A stretch of DNA of 35,173 bases from Flavobacteriales bacterium UBA852 (GTDB lineage: Bacteria > Bacteroidota > Bacteroidia > Flavobacteriales_E > Vicingaceae), in NCBI GenBank assembly GCA_002295925.1, contig DBGO01000006.1, positions 1 to 35,173 on the forward strand. Reading direction: 5' to 3'. This document shows positions 23,544 to 31,266 of the stretch, one piece after another; positions within the stretch are counted from its first letter, which is position 1, and the number at the start of each line of letters is the position of its first letter. A program made the translations under genes and the position numbers. The notes below the pieces were generated by a model, which made no database searches, was not told the origin of the DNA, and was given only the letters and a program-made list of their open reading frames with translations.

Positions 23544-24350
23544 ATGTACGACATCAAAAATATTAAACATACAACAAGCGGAAACTTCTTTTTGCTTGCC
23601 GGACCGTGTGTAGTGGAAAATGAAGAAATCACGTTTGAAACTGCCCGTAAACTGAAAGAAATTACCGAAAAACTGGAAATTCCGTTTATTTTCAAATCTT
23701 CGTTCAAAAAAGCCAATCGTTCGCGCATTGACTCATTTACAGGCATTGGTAACGAAAAAGCATTAACCATTCTTCAAAAAGTAAGAAATGAATTAAACAT
23801 TCCTATTGTTACCGACATACATACCGAACAAGATGCCGAATTGGCGGCAAGCTACGATGTGGATGTACTGCAAATCCCGGCTTTTTTGTGTCGCCAAACC
23901 GATTTATTGGTTGCAGCCGCCAAAACAGGCAAGATTGTTAACATAAAGAAAGGGCAATTTTTATCGCCCGAAGCGATGCAATTTGCGGTTAATAAAGTAA
24001 CCGACAGCGGCAATCAAAAAGTATGGATTACCGAACGCGGAACAACTTTCGGCTATTATGATTTAATTGTAGATTTTAGAGGTATTCCCGTAATGCAAAA
24101 GTTTGCCCCTACTATATTGGATATTACGCACAGTTTACAACAGCCCAACCAAAGTTCAGGCGTAACAGGCGGCAAACCCGAACTGATTGAAACAATTGCC
24201 AAAGCAGGTATTGCCACAGGTGTTGACGGTATTTTTATGGAAACCCACCCCGACCCTTCCTGTGCATTGAGCGATGGTGCCAATATGTTAAAACTTTCGG
24301 AAGTTGAAAAATTATTAACCAAACTTATTGCCATTCGAAAAGCATTGTAA
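23544..24350 (+). CDS. kdsA: 3-deoxy-8-phosphooctulonate (KDO-8-P) synthase, 268 aa
   Basis: Condenses D-arabinose 5-phosphate with phosphoenolpyruvate to make KDO-8-phosphate, the precursor of the inner-core sugar of lipopolysaccharide. Visible motifs: LLAGPCVVEN, FKSSFKKANRSR, PIVTDIHTEQDA, LQIPAFLCRQTDLL, GQFLSPEAM, ITERGTTFGYYDLIVDFRG and the C-terminal FMETHPDPSCALSDGANM. The Cys in AGPC is the metal-binding position found in the metal-dependent class, although the Asn/Cys distinction needs alignment. It is the third gene of the envelope operon, 3 bases after the barrel gene and immediately followed by the next start codon. Confidence 0.96.
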   Translation: MYDIKNIKHTTSGNFFLLAGPCVVENEEITFETARKLKEITEKLEIPFIFKSSFKKANRSRIDSFTGIGNEKALTILQKVRNELNIPIVTDIHTEQDAELAASYDVDVLQIPAFLCRQTDLLVAAAKTGKIVNIKKGQFLSPEAMQFAVNKVTDSGNQKVWITERGTTFGYYDLIVDFRGIPVMQKFAPTILDITHSLQQPNQSSGVTGGKPELIETIAKAGIATGVDGIFMETHPDPSCALSDGANMLKLSEVEKLLTKLIAIRKAL

Positions 24351-25832
24351 ATGAAAAAATTTCTACACATAGCACTTTTTATTTTACTCACGCACAGCGG
24401 TTTTACCCAAATCGACACGACAACTTATTACATTACTTTTGGTGATTCATCAATCGAATATTTTTCTGAAATACAAGCCACCTACGACAAAGGATATATA
24501 GTTGTGGGCACAACTTCTTCTACAAACGGAACAGCATCTGATGTTTATGTTGTAAAATTGGATTCTTTATTTCAAAAAGAATGGTCAAAATCTTATGGCA
24601 GTAATTTTTTAGAGGTTGGAAAATCCATTATTCAAACCTATGACAGCAATTATATTTTTTGCGGATACACCAACAAAACACAAAACGGCGATTACGATAT
24701 TTGGATTGAAAAAATTGACCGGCAGGGAAACTTTATTTGGGAAAAATTTATTGGAGGAACCGACTGGGATTTCAGTTATCAAATTAAGCAATTGACCGAC
24801 AGCAGTTTGATTATTTCGGGCACAACATACAGTTTTGGTAATAATGCCGACGGCTATATTGTTCGATTAGATAAAAACGGTAATCTGCTGTGGCAAAAAA
24901 ATATAGGCACTTCTTTTCGCGACGAACTAAAAGGTTTAACCTTTAACCTTAAACATACTGAAATTGTTGCCGTTGGCGAAACAGATAAAAATTTCACGAC
25001 CGATTCAACCGATGTATATTTTGTAAAACTCGATACTTCCGGGAGTGTAATTATCGATACTACATATGGCAGCATTAAGTTTGATAACGCTGTTCAGGTT
25101 ATGTCAACATTTGATTCGGCTTTTGTTACCATTGGCAGCAGTAATTCTCAATACCTCGCCGACTTGGATTATTATGCCGTAAAAATCGATAAAAACAACA
25201 ATAAAGCTTGGGAGTTTAACGGCGGGCACAACGGCAGTTTTGACAATGATGATATTGGCATTGCCATTACCACAAAATCGCAAAATATTGTTTTTGGAAT
25301 AAACACCAAAACTTATGGTGAAGGCAAAACAGATATTATGTTGGTAGAAATTGACAATTGGGGAAATTGGATTGGCAAAAACAACACATTCGGGCAAATA
25401 GAAGACGATATTGTAAATGATATATTATTTGCAAACGGACATTACATTCTGGCAGGAAAATCAAACTCTTTTGGTTATGGGCAAGATGATGCTTTAATTA
25501 TTTATAAAGATACAATTTCATCGCAAAGAAAAGATGTGTTTATTGAGTATAAAGACACTATTTTAACGGGGTTGCCGCGATATTTTGAAACAAAAAAAGA
25601 AAAACCTTCTATTTACCCCAATCCCGTTGATACAAAAATATACTTCAAAAACTTACCTGTTGGCATAAATTATATTTACACCATATTTGATGCATCAGGC
25701 AAATTGCTGCAAAAAGGGAATATTTCCGGCAATCAAACCGACAACCTTTCTTTATCAAAAGGAAGTTATTATATTTGTTTGGAAGGATTGCAAAACAAAC
25801 AACACTTCACTTTAAAATTTATTAAGTTATGA
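24351..25832 (+). CDS. T9SS cargo protein with repeated propeller-like segments, 493 aa
   Basis: MKKFLHIALFILLTHSGFTQ is a signal peptide. Residues about 25-390 consist of repeated blades of the pattern 'D.GYIVVGTT...G..DVYVVKLDS.G...W.K.YG' (at least seven), like the outer-surface beta-propeller proteins of this phylum. The C-terminal 75 residues begin PSIYPNPVDTKIYFKNLP and end HFTLKFIKL, which is a type A sorting domain recognised by the type IX secretion system, so the protein is probably exported across the outer membrane. Its start codon follows the kdsA stop codon directly and its stop overlaps the YbjQ-family start (ATGA). Natural function unknown. Confidence 0.88.
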   Translation: MKKFLHIALFILLTHSGFTQIDTTTYYITFGDSSIEYFSEIQATYDKGYIVVGTTSSTNGTASDVYVVKLDSLFQKEWSKSYGSNFLEVGKSIIQTYDSNYIFCGYTNKTQNGDYDIWIEKIDRQGNFIWEKFIGGTDWDFSYQIKQLTDSSLIISGTTYSFGNNADGYIVRLDKNGNLLWQKNIGTSFRDELKGLTFNLKHTEIVAVGETDKNFTTDSTDVYFVKLDTSGSVIIDTTYGSIKFDNAVQVMSTFDSAFVTIGSSNSQYLADLDYYAVKIDKNNNKAWEFNGGHNGSFDNDDIGIAITTKSQNIVFGINTKTYGEGKTDIMLVEIDNWGNWIGKNNTFGQIEDDIVNDILFANGHYILAGKSNSFGYGQDDALIIYKDTISSQRKDVFIEYKDTILTGLPRYFETKKEKPSIYPNPVDTKIYFKNLPVGINYIYTIFDASGKLLQKGNISGNQTDNLSLSKGSYYICLEGLQNKQHFTLKFIKL

Positions 25833-26143
25833 TATTTGTAACAACAGAAACCATACCAGGAAAAGAAATAGCAGAAGCATTGGGAACCGTTAGAGGCAGC
25901 ACAGTGAGAGCACGGAATATCGGACGGGATATTTTTGCAGGATTGAAAAACATAGTAGGCGGAGAAATTTCGGAATATACCAAATTACTTGCCGATGCCC
26001 GAGAACAAGCTATTCAACGTATGCTGCAAGATGCCAAACGTTTAAATGCCGACGCAGTGGTAAATGTTCGTTTCACTACTTCACAAGTAATGCAAGGAGC
26101 CGCCGAAATGTTGGCTTACGGTACAGCAGTTAAATTAAAATAA
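25829..26143 (+). CDS. YbjQ/UPF0145 (DUF74) family protein, 104 aa
   Basis: Small cytoplasmic protein of the YbjQ family. The signature segments are VTTETIPGKEIAEALGTVRGSTVRARN, GGEISEYTKLLADAREQAIQ in the middle, and ADAVVNVRFTTSQVM near the end. Members form pentamers resembling heavy-metal-binding proteins, but their job is not settled. Its start overlaps the preceding stop by 4 bases and a 41-residue membrane protein gene begins 2 bases after its stop. Confidence 0.9.
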   Translation: MIFVTTETIPGKEIAEALGTVRGSTVRARNIGRDIFAGLKNIVGGEISEYTKLLADAREQAIQRMLQDAKRLNADAVVNVRFTTSQVMQGAAEMLAYGTAVKLK

Positions 26144-26145
26144 GT

Positions 26146-26271
26146 ATGCTCATCGCATTTGGATTATTGGAACTACTGATAATTGTTTTTCTCTTTGTTG
26201 CACTGGTTTATGTTTTAATTAAACGGATAGAGGACAAAAACAAAGAAGATTTCGAAAAAAGGGAGAATTAA
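26146..26271 (+). CDS. 41-residue single-helix membrane protein
   Basis: An ATG 2 bases after the YbjQ-family stop opens a 41-codon frame. It begins MLIAFGLLELLIIVFLFVALV, a strong membrane helix of about 24 residues, and continues with YVLIKRIEDKNKEDFEKREN, a charged tail that would face the cytoplasm by the positive-inside rule. The size is below most gene-calling cut-offs. The junction with its neighbour, the clean hydrophobic-then-charged pattern and the shared terminator support it being real. Its stop codon sits inside the terminator hairpin and overlaps, tail to tail, the stop codon of the opposing DUF2330 gene. It may assist the YbjQ-family protein at the membrane; that is inference from neighbourhood only. 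Confidence 0.7.
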   Translation: MLIAFGLLELLIIVFLFVALVYVLIKRIEDKNKEDFEKREN

Positions 26272-26282
26272 CTCTCCCTTTT
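26257..26282. terminator. bidirectional terminator that contains both stop codons
   Basis: Stem AAAAGGGAGA (26257-26266) pairs with TCTCCCTTTT (26273-26282). Its loop holds the stop of the plus-strand small gene (26269-26271) and the stop of the minus-strand DUF2330 gene (26270-26268). Confidence 0.85.
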
Positions 26283-27746
26283 CATAAGCAACATAGAGCT
26301 TTTGTGTAGAATAACCAGCATCATTATCAGTAAGAAAATAAAGGTAACCCACTTTACTCCATTGCCTTTATTATTGTTTCTGCTTCCGGGTATAAATATG
26401 GTTTCCAATCCGTTTTTAAAATTATCTTCTTCTATCCAACCATTACCGGATTCTTTTATTTTCTTACGAATTTCATCCAAATAAAACTCATAATCTGATA
26501 TATCCCATCCGGTTAATGCGGCTAATGTGGTTAATTCTTTTTCTCTTCGGTTTAACACCTTTTTGTAATATTCTTGCGCTGCATCGCAAGATAATTCTCC
26601 TTTGTATGCATGTTGTAACACATACCTTGCTTGAAAATTTTGCTTATTGGGCGTTTGTTTAAAAAACAAGTCCTGCGGAAAATGCTTCCTGTCGTATCGA
26701 ACGTGCAAACGCGTAAACATTACGTTGTCCTGGTCGTTGGGAGAAGTTACCCAATACACTCCCGACTCTCGTAAATCTGTATATGAGGGTGGCGTTCCGG
26801 CACAAGGGTCACATTTTACATAATTTTTCAAACTCACATCCCAGGCATATTCCAAAAATACAATGTTCTTCCCTTCTTTTTTCCATTGTTTTTCGAACAT
26901 ATCTTTATAAAAGTCACCAAAATCTTTTTGTACAAATTCGGGGATATTAACATCTGTGGGCATATTTACCGTACGGTAATTGGTTGTTTCTACCCTGCCT
27001 TGTTTGGTGAATAAATAAACAATCATATCTTGCTCTTCTTTGGCATTTGCCATGCCCAACCGGATAGGTAACATAAATTTATCTGAGTTGAAAGCCATTT
27101 GTATTGGACGTAAAGTTGTTGCGCCTATCTTTTTTTGTTCTTCGAGGTTAACTTTTACAACAAAAAACTTCATGTTATTTTTTATATATGGCTCTAAAAC
27201 TTCTTTTGCTTTTTCGGGTATTTTGTACCCATTATCGGTTAGCCATCGCTGTAAGCCGTCCGATTCTTTTGCCGAGAGAATCAAAATATCATATTCACCT
27301 ATTTGATATTTCGCCTCAACTGAAACCGAGTATTCCTCTTCGTATTCCACAAAATCTTCAATCTCGTTCATTTCTGCAACAGACTTAGCATAACTTGGTC
27401 TTATATATTGCCTGCATGGTGAATTATCAAAATATTCTACTAATCGCGCACCTGAATAGGCATCCAGTTTTTGAAAAATCAACTGATCGGCAATTCTAAT
27501 ATTTTGCTCTTTTATCAATTCGGGAACCGGAACTACCATGGCAAATTCAGACAAATCTCCTTCATAATCGCTGGACATTGTAACGACAGAACGGTTACCA
27601 TCTCTGACAAATATTACTTGTGATGTTTTATTGAATAAACTTGCATCGGCTTTTGCTACATAAAAACCGCAAAATGAATACATTACATTAATTTGCATAA
27701 CCATTGCAAAGAATGAGAATAATTTAATTTTTCTTAAAATTTTCAT
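26268..27746 (-). CDS. DUF2330 family exported membrane protein, 492 aa
   Basis: MKILRKIKLFSFFAMVMQIN is a signal sequence. The mature protein starts CGFYVAKADASLFNKTSQVIFVRDGNR and has MVVPVPELI, the core segments of DUF2330, with a short Cys pair at about CDPCAGTPP. It ends in a membrane helix (VKWVTFIFLLIMMLVILH) and a short Lys/Arg tail, so it should be anchored with most of the chain outside the cytoplasm. The start at 27746 is chosen because the longer frame (from 27881) has no signal peptide at its end and runs into the upstream gene. It follows the RnfD/NqrB-like gene by 31 bases and is presumably co-transcribed. Function unknown. Confidence 0.85.
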   Translation of the reverse strand: MKILRKIKLFSFFAMVMQINVMYSFCGFYVAKADASLFNKTSQVIFVRDGNRSVVTMSSDYEGDLSEFAMVVPVPELIKEQNIRIADQLIFQKLDAYSGARLVEYFDNSPCRQYIRPSYAKSVAEMNEIEDFVEYEEEYSVSVEAKYQIGEYDILILSAKESDGLQRWLTDNGYKIPEKAKEVLEPYIKNNMKFFVVKVNLEEQKKIGATTLRPIQMAFNSDKFMLPIRLGMANAKEEQDMIVYLFTKQGRVETTNYRTVNMPTDVNIPEFVQKDFGDFYKDMFEKQWKKEGKNIVFLEYAWDVSLKNYVKCDPCAGTPPSYTDLRESGVYWVTSPNDQDNVMFTRLHVRYDRKHFPQDLFFKQTPNKQNFQARYVLQHAYKGELSCDAAQEYYKKVLNRREKELTTLAALTGWDISDYEFYLDEIRKKIKESGNGWIEEDNFKNGLETIFIPGSRNNNKGNGVKWVTFIFLLIMMLVILHKSSMLLMKRES

Positions 27747-27777
27747 AATACACAGATTTAAAGGTTGATAAAGAAAT

Positions 27778-28620
27778 TTATTTAGTAATCCATTCATATC
27801 GTTTGGATTTGAATAAACTGTCGAGTAAAACTGTAAATGGAGATAAAATGAATAAAGCCCATAATGGAGCTGAAAACACATAAAACCAACTTGTAAGGAT
27901 AAATGAAAGTAATGCTATAAAAAAAGCCCAAATAATACGTGCTGTAGAATTATCGGGAGAAGATTTTGGGTCGGTAATCATAAAAAATGTAAATAGCAAT
28001 AACGTACCGTTACTGATACTGTGAAAAAATACATCTGCTTCCCAGCCGTAATAAACAACTATTCGGAAGAAAAGTAAGGTTGAATAAGTCAACAAAAATG
28101 TAAGTGCCGCATCTAATCGGCCAACTTTCAGCAATATATTAAGTCCGCCTATAATTATCAATACAGCCAAAATCATATCGGTTCCCCATTGACCGGGAGA
28201 TACCCAAGCTTTTCCGGTTAATAAAAGCGTAACGATAATTCCAAAATTGGAGGGATTAAAAAAATGCTTTTTACGGAATCTAAAAATATATTTCGACAAA
28301 ATCGATAAAAATGCGGCTAAAATCAGCACCCAAAAAGAGGTTGATTTTAATATTAAACTCAGACTCAAGGCAGTTATAAATCCGCTTTTTAGCGAAAGAA
28401 AATTTTTATCTGTAAAATAGGTAAATATGGCTTGAAACAGCAGGGAACTTCCTATAATTATTAAATAGTAAAAAATATTTACTTCCCAACTTAAAAATAA
28501 TATTCCGTAAATAAGGAAGGAAAATTGAAGTAAAATTTGAGGATTTCTGGCATCGGATATTAAGTTGCCAATTATTGAATATTTTTGCGCTTTGCTTTGA
28601 ACAATATTAAGTGCTTCCAT
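27778..28620 (-). CDS. RnfD/NqrB-like polytopic membrane protein, 280 aa
   Basis: Strongly hydrophobic throughout, with about nine or ten membrane helices. HFFNPSNFGIIVTLLLTGKAWVSPGQWG and FFMITDPKSSPDNSTARIIWAF match the most conserved parts of the NQR2/RnfD/RnfE family (cf. 'F.P...G......' and 'TDP.S.P'). In Rnf and NQR complexes the subunit carries covalent FMN at a Ser/Thr motif; I do not see a clear S(T)GAT motif, and none of the other Rnf or NQR genes is here. So this is a lone family member, not evidence for a sodium pump. Paired with DUF2330 it may form a small membrane redox or transport unit. Confidence 0.8.
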   Translation of the reverse strand: MEALNIVQSKAQKYSIIGNLISDARNPQILLQFSFLIYGILFLSWEVNIFYYLIIIGSSLLFQAIFTYFTDKNFLSLKSGFITALSLSLILKSTSFWVLILAAFLSILSKYIFRFRKKHFFNPSNFGIIVTLLLTGKAWVSPGQWGTDMILAVLIIIGGLNILLKVGRLDAALTFLLTYSTLLFFRIVVYYGWEADVFFHSISNGTLLLFTFFMITDPKSSPDNSTARIIWAFFIALLSFILTSWFYVFSAPLWALFILSPFTVLLDSLFKSKRYEWITK

Positions 28621-28670
28621 CTTTCATTTTTTATATTGGATGCACTTTTTATTTTCATTCCATAAAAATT

Positions 28671-28706
28671 GAAAAAAAAAAAGCCGCCCTCATGAGGCGG
28701 CTCTTT
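28671..28706 (-). terminator. terminator of icd
   Basis: AGCCGCC (28682-28688) pairs with GGCGGCT (28696-28702). The A-run 28672-28682 becomes a U-run on the minus strand, immediately after the icd stop codon region (ends 28730). Confidence 0.9.
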
Positions 28707-28729
28707 CAAATTCAAATATGTATTCTCGT

Positions 28730-30946
28730 TTAATTCATGTTATCAATAATATTATTGAATGTTTTACTCGGGCGCATAGCGGCGTAAACCAAATCTTCGT
28801 TTGGCCAATAATACCCATCGATATTTACCGGAGAACCTTGCACTTCGTTCAATTCATTTAGAATTGTTTCTTCATTATCGGCAAATGCTTGTGCTACAGG
28901 CATAAAGATTGCTTGCAACTCTTCATCTTCCGACTGATTGGCAAGTGCTTCTGCCCAATATTTAGCCAAATAAAAGTGTGACCCTCTGTTATCCAACTCT
29001 CCCACTTTACGTTTTGGGGATTTATCGCTTTGCAATAACGTAGTGGTAGCCGCATTTAGCGTTTTGCTTAATACTTTGGCTTTGCTGTTATTATCTTTAC
29101 CGGCCAAGAAATCTAGTGATTCGGCAATGGCTAAGAACTCACCCAATGAGTCCCAACGCAAATGATTTTCTTCCAAAAATTGTTGTACGTGCTTAGGTGC
29201 CGAGCCACCAGCTCCGGTTTCAAACAATCCACCACCATTCATTAACGGCACAATGGACAACATTTTGGCACTGGTGCCCAATTCTAAAATGGGGAATAAA
29301 TCGGTTAAATAATCACGCAATACATTTCCGGTTACAGCAATGGTATTTTCACCTTTACGTAAGCGGTCAACTGTGTACTGACAGGCATCAACCTGATTCA
29401 TGATTAAAATTTCCAGTCCTTCCGTATTATGTTCGGGTAAATATTTTTTGACTTTTTTAATGATTTCAGCTTCGTGTGCACGGTCTTCGTTTAACCAAAA
29501 TACAGCAGGAAATCCTGTTGCACGGGCTCGATTTACGGCTAATTTTACCCAATCGCGAATGGCATCATCTTTTGCCTGACACATTCTCCAAATATCGCCT
29601 TGTGCAACTTCATGTTCAAAAACAACTTCTCCTGCTTCGTTTTTAACCACAACTTTTCCGTTGGCAGGAATTTCAAAAGTTTTATCATGAGAGCCGTATT
29701 CTTCGGCTTTTTTTGCCATTAAACCAACATTTTGAACCGTCCCCATAGTAGTTGGATCAAATGCACCATTTTTCTTGCAATCATCAATTACCACTTGATA
29801 AAGCGGCGCATAAGATTTATCAGGAATCAATGCAAAAGTATCTTGCAACTCCCCTTTTTTATTCCACATTTTACCTGAATTTCTAATCATTGCAGGCATC
29901 GACGCATCTACAATTACATCATTAGGCATATGCAGATTGGTAATTCCCTTATCGGAATCAACCATGGCTATATCCGGACCGTTTTCAAAGCATTTGTTAA
30001 TTTCCGCTTCAATTTCTTTTCGTTTTTCTTCCGGAAGTTTTGAAATTTTTGCCACAACATCCGAAAACCCGTTGTTTGGATTCACGCCTAATTCATTAAA
30101 TGTATCGGCATATTTCTCAAATAGATCTTTAAAATAGGTTTTTACGGCATAGCCAAACATAATAGGGTCGGAAACCTTCATCATGGTAGCTTTAAGGTGA
30201 AGCGAAAATAATACACCCTCTTTTTTGGCATCATTAATTTGCTGTTCATAAAAATCAACTAAGCGGTCTTTGCTTAAAAATGTAGCATCTACAACTTCGC
30301 CTTCCAACACGGGGACTTTCTTCAATTCTTTAGTTTCTCCGTTTGCATCTTTAAATTCTATTGTCAATGTATCTTGCTGAGGCATAGTGGTTGATTTCTC
30401 ATTGGAGAAAAAATCACCGCCGTTCATGTATGCTACTTTAGTTTTAGAATCACTTGACCAAGGTCCCATTTTATGCGGATGCTTACGCACATAATCTTTT
30501 ACCGGTTGTGGTGCGCGTCTGTCGGAGTTTCCCTCACGCAACACCGGATTTACCGCCGAACCTTTTATTTTGTCATAAATTGCTTTTACTTTCTTTTCTT
30601 CTTCGGTAGAAGGATTATCGGGATAATCGGGAATTTTATATCCTTTTGATTGCAACTCGGTAATTGCAGCTTTTAATTGTGGTAACGAAGCACTGATATT
30701 GGGCAATTTAATAATATTTGCTTCGGGTTTTAAAACCAATTGTCCTAACATTGCCAAATCATCCGGAATACGTTGTTCTTCAGTTAAATACTCGGGAAAG
30801 TTGGCTAAAATTCTTCCGGCAAGGGAAATGTCTGCCGTATCAATATCTACGCCTACTTTTTGCATAAATGCTTTTAAAATAGGCAATAGCGAATGTGTTG
30901 CCAAATAAGGAGCTTCATCGGTTTTTGTGTAAATAATTTTTGACAT
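28730..30946 (-). CDS. icd: isocitrate dehydrogenase, NADP-dependent, monomeric type, 738 aa
   Basis: Oxidatively decarboxylates isocitrate to 2-oxoglutarate with production of NADPH. The length of about 740 residues with MSKIIYTKTDEAPYLATHSL at the start defines the monomeric IDH-II type. Other segments of that family are LPNISASLPQLKAAITELQ, GSAVNPVLREGNSDRRAP, MDSDKGITNLHMPNDVIVDASMPA in pieces, GSHDKTFEIP, LNEDRAHEAEIIKKV and PLMNGGGLFETGAGGSAPKHV. The gene lies 47 bases downstream of nifU on the same strand and ends at a strong terminator. It may be the last gene of a rocD-mrp-nifU-icd transcription unit; no consensus box is visible in the 47-base gap. Confidence 0.97.
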   Translation of the reverse strand: MSKIIYTKTDEAPYLATHSLLPILKAFMQKVGVDIDTADISLAGRILANFPEYLTEEQRIPDDLAMLGQLVLKPEANIIKLPNISASLPQLKAAITELQSKGYKIPDYPDNPSTEEEKKVKAIYDKIKGSAVNPVLREGNSDRRAPQPVKDYVRKHPHKMGPWSSDSKTKVAYMNGGDFFSNEKSTTMPQQDTLTIEFKDANGETKELKKVPVLEGEVVDATFLSKDRLVDFYEQQINDAKKEGVLFSLHLKATMMKVSDPIMFGYAVKTYFKDLFEKYADTFNELGVNPNNGFSDVVAKISKLPEEKRKEIEAEINKCFENGPDIAMVDSDKGITNLHMPNDVIVDASMPAMIRNSGKMWNKKGELQDTFALIPDKSYAPLYQVVIDDCKKNGAFDPTTMGTVQNVGLMAKKAEEYGSHDKTFEIPANGKVVVKNEAGEVVFEHEVAQGDIWRMCQAKDDAIRDWVKLAVNRARATGFPAVFWLNEDRAHEAEIIKKVKKYLPEHNTEGLEILIMNQVDACQYTVDRLRKGENTIAVTGNVLRDYLTDLFPILELGTSAKMLSIVPLMNGGGLFETGAGGSAPKHVQQFLEENHLRWDSLGEFLAIAESLDFLAGKDNNSKAKVLSKTLNAATTTLLQSDKSPKRKVGELDNRGSHFYLAKYWAEALANQSEDEELQAIFMPVAQAFADNEETILNELNEVQGSPVNIDGYYWPNEDLVYAAMRPSKTFNNIIDNMN

Positions 30947-30993
30947 TTTTTACTTATATTTTAGTTAAACAATATTTTATTAAACAAAAAAGG

Positions 30994-31239
30994 TTATTGC
31001 TCAACGGCAATAACCTCGGTAATTTGCGGCACGTGTTTTTTTATAGTTTCTTCAATACCGGTTTTAAGTGTCATTTTACTGAGCCCACATTCTTGACATG
31101 CGCCCAGCAAACGCACTTTTACCACACTTTCTTCTACGCTTACAATTTCAACATCTCCACCGTCGGAGTGTAAAAAAGGGCGTATTTCCTCTACTGCTTT
31201 ATTGACTTTATTTACTAATTCTTCTTGTTCTGTTGTCAT
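30994..31239 (-). CDS. NifU C-terminal-domain Fe-S scaffold protein, 81 aa
   Basis: A stand-alone NifU-like domain (NfuA/Nfu class) that carries iron-sulfur clusters to target proteins. The hallmark is GACQECGLSKMTLKTGIEE, giving the cluster ligands Cys48 and Cys51, preceded by RPFLHSDGGDVEIVSVEE. The residue after the second Cys is Gly; Pro is most usual there. No other domain is present. It lies between mrp and icd on the same strand, 27 bases after mrp, and Mrp is itself a cluster carrier, so they work in the same process. Confidence 0.95.
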   Translation of the reverse strand: MTTEQEELVNKVNKAVEEIRPFLHSDGGDVEIVSVEESVVKVRLLGACQECGLSKMTLKTGIEETIKKHVPQITEVIAVEQ

Positions 31240-31266
31240 GGGCTCAAATTTAGAAATTTTTTCCGG

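Noticed and set aside
27747..27881. 45-residue N-terminal extension of the DUF2330 protein
   Set aside because: It overlaps the end of the upstream membrane protein gene and hides the signal peptide.
27778..28620. Complete Rnf or Na+-NQR electron-transport complex
   Set aside because: Only a single RnfD/NqrB-like gene is present; no other subunit nearby.
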